Notes: generated by a model from the letters alone, not told the origin. DNA of 64,000 nucleotides from Ga0077530 sp035565975 (GCA_035565975.1 DATMRT010000119.1:1-64000), one strand, 5' to 3'. Positions 16,975-25,596 are shown, numbered from the stretch's first letter. Program-made: numbers and translations.

Positions 16975-17852
16975 GCGGCGCTCCCCATGATCAGCCTGTC
17001 GATGTTCGGCGCGACATAGGCAAGATCGTCCTGATCCTTCAGCACGACGCCGATGGCACGCGCGAAGGCGCGCGGCCACGGGACGCCCTGCTCGTTGAGG
17101 ATGGTCGCTGCTTCAGCCCACTCCACGGTTTCGGCGACACCCGGCGGCTTGGCGAGCGGTTCGGCACGAAGCCGGCCGACGGCAGCGACGACACGATGAG
17201 CCGTGTCGCGCGCGACGACACTCGAGCGCATCATCACGATCTCGGCCTCGAGCGCGGGATCCGGATAGCCGATCCAGTGATAGATGCAGCGGCGCCGTAG
17301 CGCCTCGTGTAACTCGCGTGTCCGGTTGGACGTAATGATCACGACCGGTGGCTCGCTCGCGCGAATAGTGCCGCGCTCGGGAATCGAGATCGAGAAGTCG
17401 GAGAGGAATTCCAGCAGGAACGCCTCGAACTCGTGGTCGGAGCGGTCGAGCTCGTCGATCAGAAGGATGCGATCACGCGGGGTTTGCAGTGCAAGCAGCA
17501 TGGGCCGCGCGATCAGATACTCGTCGGCGTAGAGATTGACGTAGTCCGAACCGGCCTGCCGGATGGCGAGCATCTGGCGGGGAAAGTTCCATTCGTACAT
17601 CGCGGCCGATGCGTCGATGCCCTCGTAGCACTGCAGCCGCACCAGTTCGCGGCCCATCACGGAAGCGATCGCCTTCGCTGCCTCCGTCTTGCCGACACCG
17701 GGAGAGCCCTCGAGCAGCAGCGGCTTGCCGAGCGCCAGAGCCAGATAGGCGGCCGTCGCGAGACCCTCGTCGGCAATGTACTGCGCGTCACGCAGCGAAC
17801 GAGCCAGCGACTGCGGACCATCGATACCGAGGATGGAACGACGCACCGGCAT
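16971..17852 (-). CDS. CoxD-like MoxR AAA+ ATPase
   Basis: AAA+ ATPase of 293 residues. Walker A is GSPGVGKTEAAKA (about residue 49), Walker B ILLIDELDRSDHEFEAFLLE, sensor 1 VVIITSNRTRELHEALRRRCIYHWIGYPDP with the arginine finger region. CoxD works with CoxE to insert sulfur and copper in the CO dehydrogenase Mo centre; relatives serve other Mo hydroxylases. Here it follows the Mo subunit genes after three bases and overlaps the VWA gene, so a maturation role for this hydroxylase is likely. Confidence 0.88.
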   Translation of the reverse strand: MPVRRSILGIDGPQSLARSLRDAQYIADEGLATAAYLALALGKPLLLEGSPGVGKTEAAKAIASVMGRELVRLQCYEGIDASAAMYEWNFPRQMLAIRQAGSDYVNLYADEYLIARPMLLALQTPRDRILLIDELDRSDHEFEAFLLEFLSDFSISIPERGTIRASEPPVVIITSNRTRELHEALRRRCIYHWIGYPDPALEAEIVMMRSSVVARDTAHRVVAAVGRLRAEPLAKPPGVAETVEWAEAATILNEQGVPWPRAFARAIGVVLKDQDDLAYVAPNIDRLIMGSAA

Positions 17853-17855
17853 CGG

Positions 17856-18893
17856 TTAGCGCGCTCCTCGGGCGAGCCGCTGACGCGGCTTCACACCACC
17901 GTTGGCGCGGATGCCGCGCAGGATCTTCTCCGGCGTAATCGGGAGCTCGTCGATACGCACGCCGACGGCGTCATAGACGGCATTCGCGACTGCCGGCAGG
18001 ACCGGGTTTGCGCACATCTCGCCCGGACCCTTGCCCCCATACGGGCCATCCGGCGCGGGACGCTCCAGGACCGAGATATGATGTGGGGCGATGTCGCCGG
18101 GGCCTGGCATCAGGTAGTGGTTGAAGTCCACCGGCCCATGACTGCGATCGGGATAGTACGGCTCGGTCGTCTCCCATAGTGCGTGGCTCATACCCATCCA
18201 CGCGCCGCCGACGAGCTGCTGCTCGACGAGCTTCGGATTGAGCGCGCGGCCAAGCTCGTAGGCCGACTGCATATCGCGCACCGATACCTCGCCGGTCTCG
18301 TCATCCACCTCGACCTCGACCAGCAGCGCCGCGTGCGCGAAGCATGAGACGGGTGTCATCTCGCCGGTTTCCGGGTCCACCTCCGACAGCGGAATGAGGA
18401 AGATTCCGCGCCCGGAAACCGTGCGACCCTGCTTGAACTGGGCAGCCTGACAGGCCGCCATCGTGGTGATCGAGCGTGACGGCGCGCCATTGACGTGAAT
18501 GTTGCCTTGCCCGTCCGTCACGAGATCGGCGGCGTCGACTTCGAGCTCCTCGGCAGCCGCTTCGAGCATCACCGCGCGGGCTTCCTTGGCCGCCTGAATG
18601 ACGGCATTGCCGACGCGGTGCGTACCGCGCGAAGCAAACGAGCCCATGCAGTGAGGGCCGGTGTCGCTGTCGGCCGTGTCGACATAGACGTCGGCGACCG
18701 GCACGCCGAGCGTCTCGGCCGCGATCTGCCGCGTGACGGACTTCATGCCCTGGCCGAGATCGATCGAGGAGAGCGCAACGGTGAACTTGCCGTCGGGATT
18801 GGAATGCACGAGCGCCTGGGAGGGATCGCCACCGAGGTTCATGCCGATCGGATAGTTGATTGCCGCAAAGCCGCGGCCACGGTGCAGACCCAT
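17856..18893 (-). CDS. Molybdenum hydroxylase large subunit, C-terminal polypeptide (split subunit)
   Basis: Encodes the second half of a xanthine-dehydrogenase-family molybdopterin subunit, 345 residues from the ATG at 18891-18893 (MGLHRGRGFAAINYPIGMN). It includes SSIDLGQGMKSVTRQIAAETLG, a Moco-contact region, and the C-terminal GPYGGKGPGEMCANPVLPA, whose Glu matches the catalytic Glu position. The start overlaps the stop of the N-terminal polypeptide in TGATG and has AGGAGG five bases upstream (18899-18904), an excellent coupled start. The in-frame sequence further upstream, to 19301, is not protein-like. A sequencing frameshift is the alternative. Confidence 0.82.
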   Translation of the reverse strand: MGLHRGRGFAAINYPIGMNLGGDPSQALVHSNPDGKFTVALSSIDLGQGMKSVTRQIAAETLGVPVADVYVDTADSDTGPHCMGSFASRGTHRVGNAVIQAAKEARAVMLEAAAEELEVDAADLVTDGQGNIHVNGAPSRSITTMAACQAAQFKQGRTVSGRGIFLIPLSEVDPETGEMTPVSCFAHAALLVEVEVDDETGEVSVRDMQSAYELGRALNPKLVEQQLVGGAWMGMSHALWETTEPYYPDRSHGPVDFNHYLMPGPGDIAPHHISVLERPAPDGPYGGKGPGEMCANPVLPAVANAVYDAVGVRIDELPITPEKILRGIRANGGVKPRQRLARGAR

Positions 18894-18904
18894 CAGCGCC
18901 TCCT
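18891..18904 (-). promoter_or_regulatory. Shine-Dalgarno and TGATG coupling site at the Mo-subunit split
   Basis: Reading the minus strand, AGGAGG (18904-18899) is followed after five bases by ATG (18893-18891), which overlaps the TGA of the upstream frame. This arrangement favours reinitiation of translation and argues against a simple sequencing error. Confidence 0.7.
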
Positions 18905-20593
18905 GAGGCCGGAGATCGAGGAGAACCGCATGGCGCCCTGGCGCGGACGGTCGCCGGCATTGGCCGGTGCTGCAGGCGGCGGAGGCGGCGTGGTGCTCGA
19001 CTGCGAGGGAGCGGCCGATGTCGCAGCCGCTGCGGGGCGCGGCGACGCCTGCGCAGGAGGCCGCGCCGCGCTCGCCGCTGCCGGCATCGAATAGCCCGGC
19101 ATGGAAACCGGCTGCCGCGAGGCGCCGCCACCCTTGCGCGCATAGCCACCCGTATCGATGCCGGTCACCATGCCTTTCTGATCGAGCGCGGTATGGGCCG
19201 GCAAGCGGGCGCGCTCGCCGCCGCCATCGCGCAACGAGGACGCGCCGCGAGACGTGGCTTGCAGGGCGACGCCGGCCTTTTCCGCCACCACCTGACAGCA
19301 CTCGATGAGCGCACAGTTCTTGGCTTCGCGCCGATGCGCCTTCATGTCACCGTCGCGGTAGGCATTGAGAATGCGCAGGTCGATCGGGTTCATGCCGACG
19401 ACGTCGGCGACCTTGTCCATGTGCGCTTCGATGGCGAAGTCGACGCCGGTGATTCCGAAGCCGCGCATGGCCGTCGCCGGCGTGCGGTTGGTGTAGACGC
19501 AGTACACGTCGGCATACACGTTCGGGATCGTGTACGGCCCGGGCAGATGGCCGACGCCCTTGATGATCGCGTAGGAAGAAAGCCGCGTGTAGGCGCCGCT
19601 GTCGAAGTAACCGGTGAACTTGCGCGCGACGATACGGCCGTCGCGCATCACGCCATCCTTGATGTACCAGCGCTCGGCACCGCGCGGCGCGCCAACCTGC
19701 ATCTCCTCCTCGCGATCCCAGGCGAACTTGCAGGGGCGCCCCGTGAGCATCGCGCCGAGGATCGCGAGCGGCTCGTGCAGGCTGTCGACCTTACCGCCGA
19801 AACCGCCACCGACCGTGCCGCCGACGAAATGCAGGCGGTTGGACGGCATGGTCAGCAGCTTCGCTGCCGTGCCGAGCGAGAAGAACAGGGCCTGGGTCGA
19901 GGTGTAGCAGACATAGCGGTCGTTGGTTTCCGGCGCCGCGATGGCGCCGCAGGTCTCGATCGGCGCCTGCTCGATGGGCGACATCTGATAGCGGCCTTCG
20001 ACGATGTGATCGGCGCGGGCGAATGCGGCCTCGACATCGCCGTAGCGCAGCTTCTGATGGTCGTACTTGCCGTGGTAGATGAACTTGTTCCCCGGATAGA
20101 CCTCGCAGACGACGGGTGCGCCCGGCTTGATCGCCTCCTCGACGTCGAGCACGTGCGGGCGTACATCCCAATCGACGCGCACCTTGGCGACGGCCGCGCG
20201 CGCCTGCGCCTCGGTCTCGGCGATGACGGCAGCGACCGGCTCGCCCTTGTAGGCAACCTTGGTCTCGGCGAGCAGCGGCTCGTCGTCGATGCCGAAATCG
20301 AGGAGGCTCAGCAGCGTGTTGAGATTGCGCGGCACATCGCGCCCGACCAGCACGCGCACGACACCCGGCATGCTCTGCGCTTCGGTCGTGTCCACCCGGC
20401 GAATGCGCGCGTGATGGTGCGGGCTGCGCACGCAACGGATGTGGAGCAGGCCGTCAAACAGGTGGTCGTCGAAATAAGGCGAGCGGCCCGTCACGTGCCC
20501 GAGGATGTCCTGGCGCCGGGTCGGCTTGCCGATCTCGTTCAGGTTGTCGTCACGCTCGCCGGCGAAGAACTCCTTGCGAAACTCCATCGTCAT
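18893..20593 (-). CDS. Molybdenum hydroxylase large subunit, N-terminal polypeptide (split subunit)
   Basis: First half of the molybdopterin subunit, 566 residues. It has the a/b-hammerhead domain (RRQDILGHVTGRSPYFDDHL...), the Moco-binding stretch FVGGTVGGGFGGKVDSLHEP and the substrate-site loop TPATAMRGFGITGVD. This loop is xanthine-dehydrogenase-like, not the AYxCSFR loop of form I CO dehydrogenase. After residue ~450 comes a Gly/Ala/Pro-rich segment ending in a run of prolines, then a stop at 18893. The start overlaps the 2Fe-2S gene by four bases; a second ATG two codons in is possible. The hydroxylated substrate is unknown. Confidence 0.85.
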   Translation of the reverse strand: MTMEFRKEFFAGERDDNLNEIGKPTRRQDILGHVTGRSPYFDDHLFDGLLHIRCVRSPHHHARIRRVDTTEAQSMPGVVRVLVGRDVPRNLNTLLSLLDFGIDDEPLLAETKVAYKGEPVAAVIAETEAQARAAVAKVRVDWDVRPHVLDVEEAIKPGAPVVCEVYPGNKFIYHGKYDHQKLRYGDVEAAFARADHIVEGRYQMSPIEQAPIETCGAIAAPETNDRYVCYTSTQALFFSLGTAAKLLTMPSNRLHFVGGTVGGGFGGKVDSLHEPLAILGAMLTGRPCKFAWDREEEMQVGAPRGAERWYIKDGVMRDGRIVARKFTGYFDSGAYTRLSSYAIIKGVGHLPGPYTIPNVYADVYCVYTNRTPATAMRGFGITGVDFAIEAHMDKVADVVGMNPIDLRILNAYRDGDMKAHRREAKNCALIECCQVVAEKAGVALQATSRGASSLRDGGGERARLPAHTALDQKGMVTGIDTGGYARKGGGASRQPVSMPGYSMPAAASAARPPAQASPRPAAAATSAAPSQSSTTPPPPPAAPANAGDRPRQGAMRFSSISGLRRR

Positions 20594-21066
20594 GCCCGCG
20601 CCCTCCCCTTCGCTACGGCAAGAATGGCCTCGATGATCGGTTCATAGCCCGTGCAGCGGCAAATATTGCCCGAGATCGCCTCCACCACCTCCTCGCGCGT
20701 CGGCGTCGGATTGCGGTCGAGCAGCGCCTTCGCCGAGACGAGCATCCCCGGCGTGCAGTAGCCGCACTGCGCGGCGAAGCCCTCCATGAAAGCTTCCTGC
20801 AACGGATGGAGCTGATTGCCGGTCGCAAGCCCTGCGGCGGTTCCGACGCGTTTGCCTGCGACGCTCTCGGCGAGCGTGAGGCACGACAGATGCGTCTCGC
20901 CATCGATGGTCACAGTGCAGGCGCCGCACGTGCCTTGGCCGCAGCCGTACTTGGGGCTCAGATCGCCGACGCCGCGGCGCAGGAACTCGAGCAGGTTCTG
21001 CCCGGGCTCGGCGAAGGAGGCCCGCTCGGACCCATTGAGCACGAATACTACGGGTGTCTTCGCCAT
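20590..21066 (-). CDS. Molybdenum hydroxylase 2Fe-2S small subunit
   Basis: Electron-transfer subunit of 158 residues. The N-terminal ferredoxin-type cluster motif is YGCGQGTCGACTVTIDGETHLSC (about residues 40-62) and the C-terminal helical-domain cluster motif is CGYCTPGM with CRCTGYEPI. Electrons pass from Mo through both clusters to FAD. The ATG at 21064-21066 (MAKTPVVFVLNGSERASF) is the family start; it overlaps the FAD-subunit stop in TGATG. Downstream, the large-subunit start overlaps its stop. Confidence 0.93.
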   Translation of the reverse strand: MAKTPVVFVLNGSERASFAEPGQNLLEFLRRGVGDLSPKYGCGQGTCGACTVTIDGETHLSCLTLAESVAGKRVGTAAGLATGNQLHPLQEAFMEGFAAQCGYCTPGMLVSAKALLDRNPTPTREEVVEAISGNICRCTGYEPIIEAILAVAKGRARA

Positions 21067-21872
21067 CAGCCGCGCACCATCCGTTCGAGCAGGCGCTTGA
21101 GGTGCACACCCGCAACCTCGCGCCGATACCACGCCGACGCGAGCGCATCGGTCGGTGGATCGAGACCCTCGACCGCCACCTGAACCGCGCGTGCGATCGT
21201 GGAAGCATCCAGATTCTGGCCATCCAGCACGCGCTCTACGGCCGTCGCCTGAAGGGGCGTTGCCCCCATGGCACCGAAGGCCACACGCGCACCGCGGATG
21301 CGTCCGCCTTGGCGCGGCAGATGGGCAGCGATCGAAAGCACAGAGACGCCCTTGGGCTTGATACGGCTCACCTTCAGGAAAGTGAAGTCGGCAGGTGACT
21401 GTGGTCGTGGCACGTGCACCGATGCGACGAGCCCGACGCGGCCCCGCTCGCGCAAGATATCCATGATAGGGCGTGGCGCGCCGCTCTGGCTGACGACGGC
21501 CACACGCGCACCGAGTGCGAGAAGCGCAACCGCGAGGTCGCCATAAGGATGCGGCGCGAACAAGTTGCCGCCGACGGTCGCCATGTTGCGGATCTGCGGA
21601 CCGCCGACGGCGCGCGCGACCGGCGCCAGAAACGAGAGGTCGCGATGCGTCGCAATGGCCGCCATGGTAACGCCGGCGCCAATTGTTACGCCGTCGCCGG
21701 AAAGGCGGATGTCGCCAAGCACCGGATCGCTGCTGCGCACGATCCGCGTCGCCGTCGCGCCGGCATTGACGTCCCGCATGACGAGCGTGCCGCCGGCCAT
21801 GAATATCGCATCCGATCCCATGGCGCGCTGCGCCTCGGCAAGCGTGGCGTGCGTTTCGACGGATTGAATCAT
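21066..21872 (-). CDS. Molybdenum hydroxylase FAD-binding medium subunit
   Basis: FAD subunit of 268 residues from the ATG at 21870-21872 (MIQSVETHATLAEAQRAMG); the frame to 22283 extends into the SRPBCC gene. FAD motifs are FMAGGTLVMRDVNAG (about residue 24) and QIRNMATVGGNLFAPHPYGDLAVALLALGA, both normal for CoxM/XdhB-type subunits. It overlaps the SRPBCC gene by four bases at its 5' end. Confidence 0.9.
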   Translation of the reverse strand: MIQSVETHATLAEAQRAMGSDAIFMAGGTLVMRDVNAGATATRIVRSSDPVLGDIRLSGDGVTIGAGVTMAAIATHRDLSFLAPVARAVGGPQIRNMATVGGNLFAPHPYGDLAVALLALGARVAVVSQSGAPRPIMDILRERGRVGLVASVHVPRPQSPADFTFLKVSRIKPKGVSVLSIAAHLPRQGGRIRGARVAFGAMGATPLQATAVERVLDGQNLDASTIARAVQVAVEGLDPPTDALASAWYRREVAGVHLKRLLERMVRG

Positions 21873-22333
21873 GGACGGCCCCCCTGCCGCGCCGCCGGGA
21901 GGCCCATGTGTTCGCGCACGGCGTCGAAACCTGCCCGGTAAATGTTGTGGGCGACCATGTCGCGCAGCTCGGTCTCGCGACCCGTCGGTGTGTCGAAGCG
22001 GCACTGCCAATGCCAGAACGTAAGATCGCCATCGGTCACCGGCGCGAGCCGTACATGGGCGACGTAATTCAGCAGCGGCACCGGCGTTTCCATGAGGCAG
22101 TACGAGAATGCCATATCGGCATCGGAGAGCGTCAGAAGCCGCTCGCGCAGTTCCGAGCCGTCCGCCAGATGGAAGCGGCGCACGCAGCCGATCTTGTCCG
22201 ATGCGTAGCCGCGCTCGATGTGGCTGTCCGCGACGGCGGGATGCCACTTGTCGTGCCCGTTGAAGTCGCGCAGCACGGCCCACACCGCTTCGACAGGGGC
22301 GTCCAGGATCGTGCTCTCGACAATGCGCACCAT
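21869..22333 (-). CDS. SRPBCC (START-like) protein 2
   Basis: Helix-grip-fold protein of 154 residues beginning IVESTILDAPVEAVWAVLRDFNGHDKWHPAV, typical of polyketide-cyclase/CoxG-like SRPBCC proteins that bind hydrophobic ligands. It is a paralog of the gene just upstream (shared D.PV..VW...RDFN....WHP....S.IE.G..SDK.GCVR.F.L..G). It lies directly before the Mo-hydroxylase subunits. In CO dehydrogenase operons the SRPBCC protein CoxG attaches the enzyme to the membrane; a related role is inferred here. Confidence 0.82.
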   Translation of the reverse strand: MVRIVESTILDAPVEAVWAVLRDFNGHDKWHPAVADSHIERGYASDKIGCVRRFHLADGSELRERLLTLSDADMAFSYCLMETPVPLLNYVAHVRLAPVTDGDLTFWHWQCRFDTPTGRETELRDMVAHNIYRAGFDAVREHMGLPAARQGGRP

Positions 22334-22334
22334 G

Positions 22335-22772
22335 TCAGCCTGCCATCTGCCGCTTCAGCGCGTCGAAGCCGGCCTGAAAGACGCCGCTGCCGATGCCGTC
22401 AACGAGATCGGCGGCCACTTCCGCGGCACAATCGAACTCGGCGGTCCACTCGATGAAAGTCCGATCGCCATCGCTGATCGGCGTCAGCCGCAGCGTAGCA
22501 ATATAGTCGGTGAGCGGCATCGGCGATTCGAGGATCGCGTACGTGCAGAACATGTCGTAGTCCGAAAGTCCGAGCAGCTTCTCACGTAGCCGGTCACCGT
22601 TCTGCAGGCGGAAGTCGCGCACGCAACCGACCTTGTCCGACGGCTCGCCGTTCTCGATGCGGCTTTCCCGGATGCGCGGATGCCAGCGCGGCAGTGCATT
22701 GAAGTCGCGGATCTTCTCCCAGACCCTCGCGGCCGGGGCATCGATCACGGAGGAGGCATAGACGCGCGGCAT
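22335..22772 (-). CDS. SRPBCC (START-like) protein 1
   Basis: Helix-grip-fold protein of 145 residues (SSVIDAPAARVWEKIRDFNALPRWHPRIRESRIENGEPSDKVGCVRDF), paralogous to the next gene and one base from it. The gene follows the flotillin stop without any gap. The conserved hydrophobic cavity pattern suggests a lipophilic ligand such as a quinone, lipid or the pathway substrate; none can be chosen from sequence. Confidence 0.82.
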   Translation of the reverse strand: MPRVYASSVIDAPAARVWEKIRDFNALPRWHPRIRESRIENGEPSDKVGCVRDFRLQNGDRLREKLLGLSDYDMFCTYAILESPMPLTDYIATLRLTPISDGDRTFIEWTAEFDCAAEVAADLVDGIGSGVFQAGFDALKRQMAG

Positions 22773-25565
22773 TTAGGTGCTGCCTCCCGTTTCACTTTTC
22801 GACCCTTCCGGCTTGGGCTTGCCGCCATCGCCACCACCACCCGACGAGGACCGGCGGGCTTCGGTGGCGATGCGCTGCATATCGGATGCCTCGCGCATGA
22901 GACCACCCTGCCGTGCGAGGTTGGCACCATCGATACCGATGTCGGCGAGCAGGCTGTCGATCATCGGCGCTTGCACACGATAGCGCAGCGCCGAATTGAT
23001 CACCTCGTCGGTCGGACTGCCCGAGCGGCCTTCGCCGCCGGGACCGTTCATGCCGTCGAGCTGCATGATGCGGATGTCCTGGATCTTCTCCAGCGGCTTC
23101 ACGGATGCTGCAACGATACCTTCGACATGTTCGAGCAGCTTGCGGCGGAAGAGCGACACGCGCGCCGGATCGGTGAGGACGTTTTCCGCTTCGTTGAGGA
23201 GCCGCTGTGCCTCGGCCTCGACCGTAAGGCGGACCTTCTCGGCACCGGCCGCGATCGTGCGCTCGGCAGCGGCCTTTTCCGCCAGCAGCACGTCGATCGC
23301 CTTGCGGCGATTGGCGACCTCGGTCTCACGGGCCGTCGCGATCCGCTCCTCGGCAGCAGCCGCGTCGGCGCGCGCCCTGTCGGCGTCGAGCCGGGCGGCG
23401 GATTCCTCGAGCGACTTGCGATAGAGCGTGATGGCCTTGTCCATCTGCGCCGTCTCGACCGCCTTCTCGCGCTCGACCTCGAGCCGGCGACGCTCGGTCT
23501 CGTGCGAGATCCGCACCTCGTCGAGGCCACGCTCGGACGCGACGCGGGCGCGCTCGATATCCTCGCGGCTCTCGATCTCGGCTTCGCGCAAGGCCTGCAC
23601 GCGCGCGATCTCGAGCTGCTCGAGCGACTGGCGGCGCGCGACTTTCGCGGCCTCGACAGTGCTGTCGCGCTGGACTTCCGCCGTCTCGACAGACGCCTGT
23701 GCACTGATCTGGGCGCGGCGCACATCGGCCTCCGCGGCCGCACGTGCTGCCTTCGTCGATGCGAGCTCGACGACACGGGTCTCCTCGGCTGCTTCGACCT
23801 CGCGCTTGCGCTGGATGTCGATCACCTCGCGCGTCTGCTGGCTCGCGATGCGCTCCTGCTCCAGCTTGAGCTCGGCGGCGATCCGCGCCCGCTCGACGCT
23901 CTCACGCCGCGCGATGTCGGCCGCCTCGATCGCCTTGTCGCGGGCGATTTCTTCGGAGCGCGTCGCGAGCTCGGCTTCGATACGCTCGGCCGCAATGCCC
24001 TTCTCGCGCGCGATGCGCGCTGCGTCGATGGCGCGGCCGGCGGCGATCTCGGCGGCTTCCACGGCCTGCTGGCGCTCGATTTCGAGCGCGCGAATGCGCT
24101 GGTCCTCGCTGATGCGCGACTCGGAGATCTTGGCCGCTTGTGCGATACGCTGGCGCTCGGTCGCCTCGCGCGCCGCGATTTCGGCCTCTTCCAGGCCCTG
24201 CTGACGGGCGATCTCACGCCGACGTACGTCCTCCTCGCCGCGGATGCGGGTCTGCGCGAGAATCAAGGTCTGCGCCATGCGCGCCTTCTCGGTCTCCTCA
24301 CGGGCGGCGATCTCCGCCTGTTCGATGGCGCGCTGGCGATCGATCTCCATGGCCTGCGTCTCGCGCTCCTTCTGGATGCGCGTCTCAGTCAGCACTTTCT
24401 CCTGGAGGATACGCGCGCGCTCGGTTGCTTCGCGTGCGGCGATCTCGGCTGCTTCCAGCGCGCGCGTACGCTCGATCTCGCGCGCTGTCGTTTCCTGCTC
24501 ATTGATGATGCGCGCCTCCTTCAGGGCACGCTCCTGCAGGATGCGGGCGGTCTCCACCCGCTCTCGCGACGTGATTTCCTCGGATTCCACCGTCTGGGTC
24601 CTGGCGATCTCACGCCGGCGGACTTCGAGCTCAGAGGCGATGCGCGCCTCCGAAATGGCCCGATCATTCAAGATGCGCGCACGTTCGATGGCTTCACGAG
24701 CTGCAATCTGCGCGGATTCAGCTTCAGTCTCGCGCTCGGCACGCTCCTTCGCGAGCAGCGCTCGTTGCTGCGCGCGGCGGAACTCGACATCGCGCTCCTG
24801 TTCGAGCCGCGCTTCCTCGCTCGCACGCTCAATCTCGAGCGCCTGCTTCTCGGCCTCCAGGTTGCGCGTGCGGATCTGGATGGTCGCGTCCTGCTCGATG
24901 TCGTTGCGCAGCTTCCGGCGATCCTCGATGTCCTTGATGAGAACGGTGAGGCCTTCGGCGTCGAAGCGGTTCGAGGGATTGAAGAACTCCAGACTAGTCT
25001 GATCGATGTCGAGGATGGCGACGGATTCGAGTTCGAGGCCGTTGCGCGAGAGATCAGCTTCTACAGCCTGGCGAACGCGCTCCACATAGACCGTTCGGTT
25101 CTCGTGCATACCGCTCATGTCCATGGCGGCGGCGGCGGCCCGCATGGCGCTCTCGAACTTGCCGGCGAGGAGGGCGTGAATGCTCTCCGGTTCGAGCGTG
25201 CGGCGACCGAGCGTGGAGGCAGCCATCGCGACGGCGCGCCGCTCCGGCTGGACGCGCACATAGAACTCGGCCTCGACGTCGACGCGCATGCGGTCCTTGG
25301 TGATCAGCGCATCGTTGTTCGTGCGCGAGACCTTGAGGCGCAGCGTGTTCATGTTGACCGGCGTGATCTCGTGGATCATCGGCCAGACGAACGCGCCGCC
25401 GTCGATGACGACCTTCTCGCCGAGGAAGCCGGTCCTGACGAACGCGATCTCCTTGGTCGAGCGGCGATAGAGCCGCTGCAGGATCCAGAAGACGACCGCG
25501 ATCACGATAACCGCGATGATGATCCAGAGGATCAGCTGGCCGATCACTTCGCCCGATATGGACAT
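22773..25565 (-). CDS. Large flotillin-family SPFH protein with tandem 44-residue coiled-coil repeats
   Basis: Membrane-microdomain scaffold protein of 930 residues, roughly twice the length of ordinary flotillins. A single N-terminal transmembrane segment (residues ~9-30) is followed by the SPFH/Band 7 domain (~40-220, including NNDALITKDRMRVDVEAEFYVRV). Residues ~275-582 are at least seven tandem 44-residue repeats of the form EIER..A.EAAEIAAREATERARI...; 44 equals four hendecads. More coiled coil follows to ~800, then a Gly/Lys-rich tail. The ATG at 25563-25565 has AGGAGG seven bases upstream; a GTG one codon earlier is possible. It lies within the Mo-hydroxylase operon. Confidence 0.88.
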   Translation of the reverse strand: MSISGEVIGQLILWIIIAVIVIAVVFWILQRLYRRSTKEIAFVRTGFLGEKVVIDGGAFVWPMIHEITPVNMNTLRLKVSRTNNDALITKDRMRVDVEAEFYVRVQPERRAVAMAASTLGRRTLEPESIHALLAGKFESAMRAAAAAMDMSGMHENRTVYVERVRQAVEADLSRNGLELESVAILDIDQTSLEFFNPSNRFDAEGLTVLIKDIEDRRKLRNDIEQDATIQIRTRNLEAEKQALEIERASEEARLEQERDVEFRRAQQRALLAKERAERETEAESAQIAAREAIERARILNDRAISEARIASELEVRRREIARTQTVESEEITSRERVETARILQERALKEARIINEQETTAREIERTRALEAAEIAAREATERARILQEKVLTETRIQKERETQAMEIDRQRAIEQAEIAAREETEKARMAQTLILAQTRIRGEEDVRRREIARQQGLEEAEIAAREATERQRIAQAAKISESRISEDQRIRALEIERQQAVEAAEIAAGRAIDAARIAREKGIAAERIEAELATRSEEIARDKAIEAADIARRESVERARIAAELKLEQERIASQQTREVIDIQRKREVEAAEETRVVELASTKAARAAAEADVRRAQISAQASVETAEVQRDSTVEAAKVARRQSLEQLEIARVQALREAEIESREDIERARVASERGLDEVRISHETERRRLEVEREKAVETAQMDKAITLYRKSLEESAARLDADRARADAAAAEERIATARETEVANRRKAIDVLLAEKAAAERTIAAGAEKVRLTVEAEAQRLLNEAENVLTDPARVSLFRRKLLEHVEGIVAASVKPLEKIQDIRIMQLDGMNGPGGEGRSGSPTDEVINSALRYRVQAPMIDSLLADIGIDGANLARQGGLMREASDMQRIATEARRSSSGGGGDGGKPKPEGSKSETGGST
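23820..24743 (-). repeat. Seven tandem 132-bp coding repeats in the flotillin gene
   Basis: Alignment of the translated sequence gives seven consecutive units of exactly 44 residues. Five internal units begin EIER, EIDR or EIAR, and the conserved core is AEIAARE.TERARI. The DNA copies are diverged, so the repeat is old rather than a recent expansion. Confidence 0.8.
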
Positions 25566-25596
25566 CACTCTTCCTCCTTACGCACCCTATCGGCAG

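Noticed and set aside
18893..19301. N-terminal extension of the C-terminal Mo polypeptide up to 19301
   Set aside because: The extension is Arg/Gly-rich and unlike the family, while the ATG at 18893 has an ideal ribosome site.
17856..20593. Aerobic CO dehydrogenase (CoxL) annotation
   Set aside because: The active-site loop is AMRGFG-like. The form I AYxCSFR motif is absent, so only the xanthine-dehydrogenase family can be claimed.
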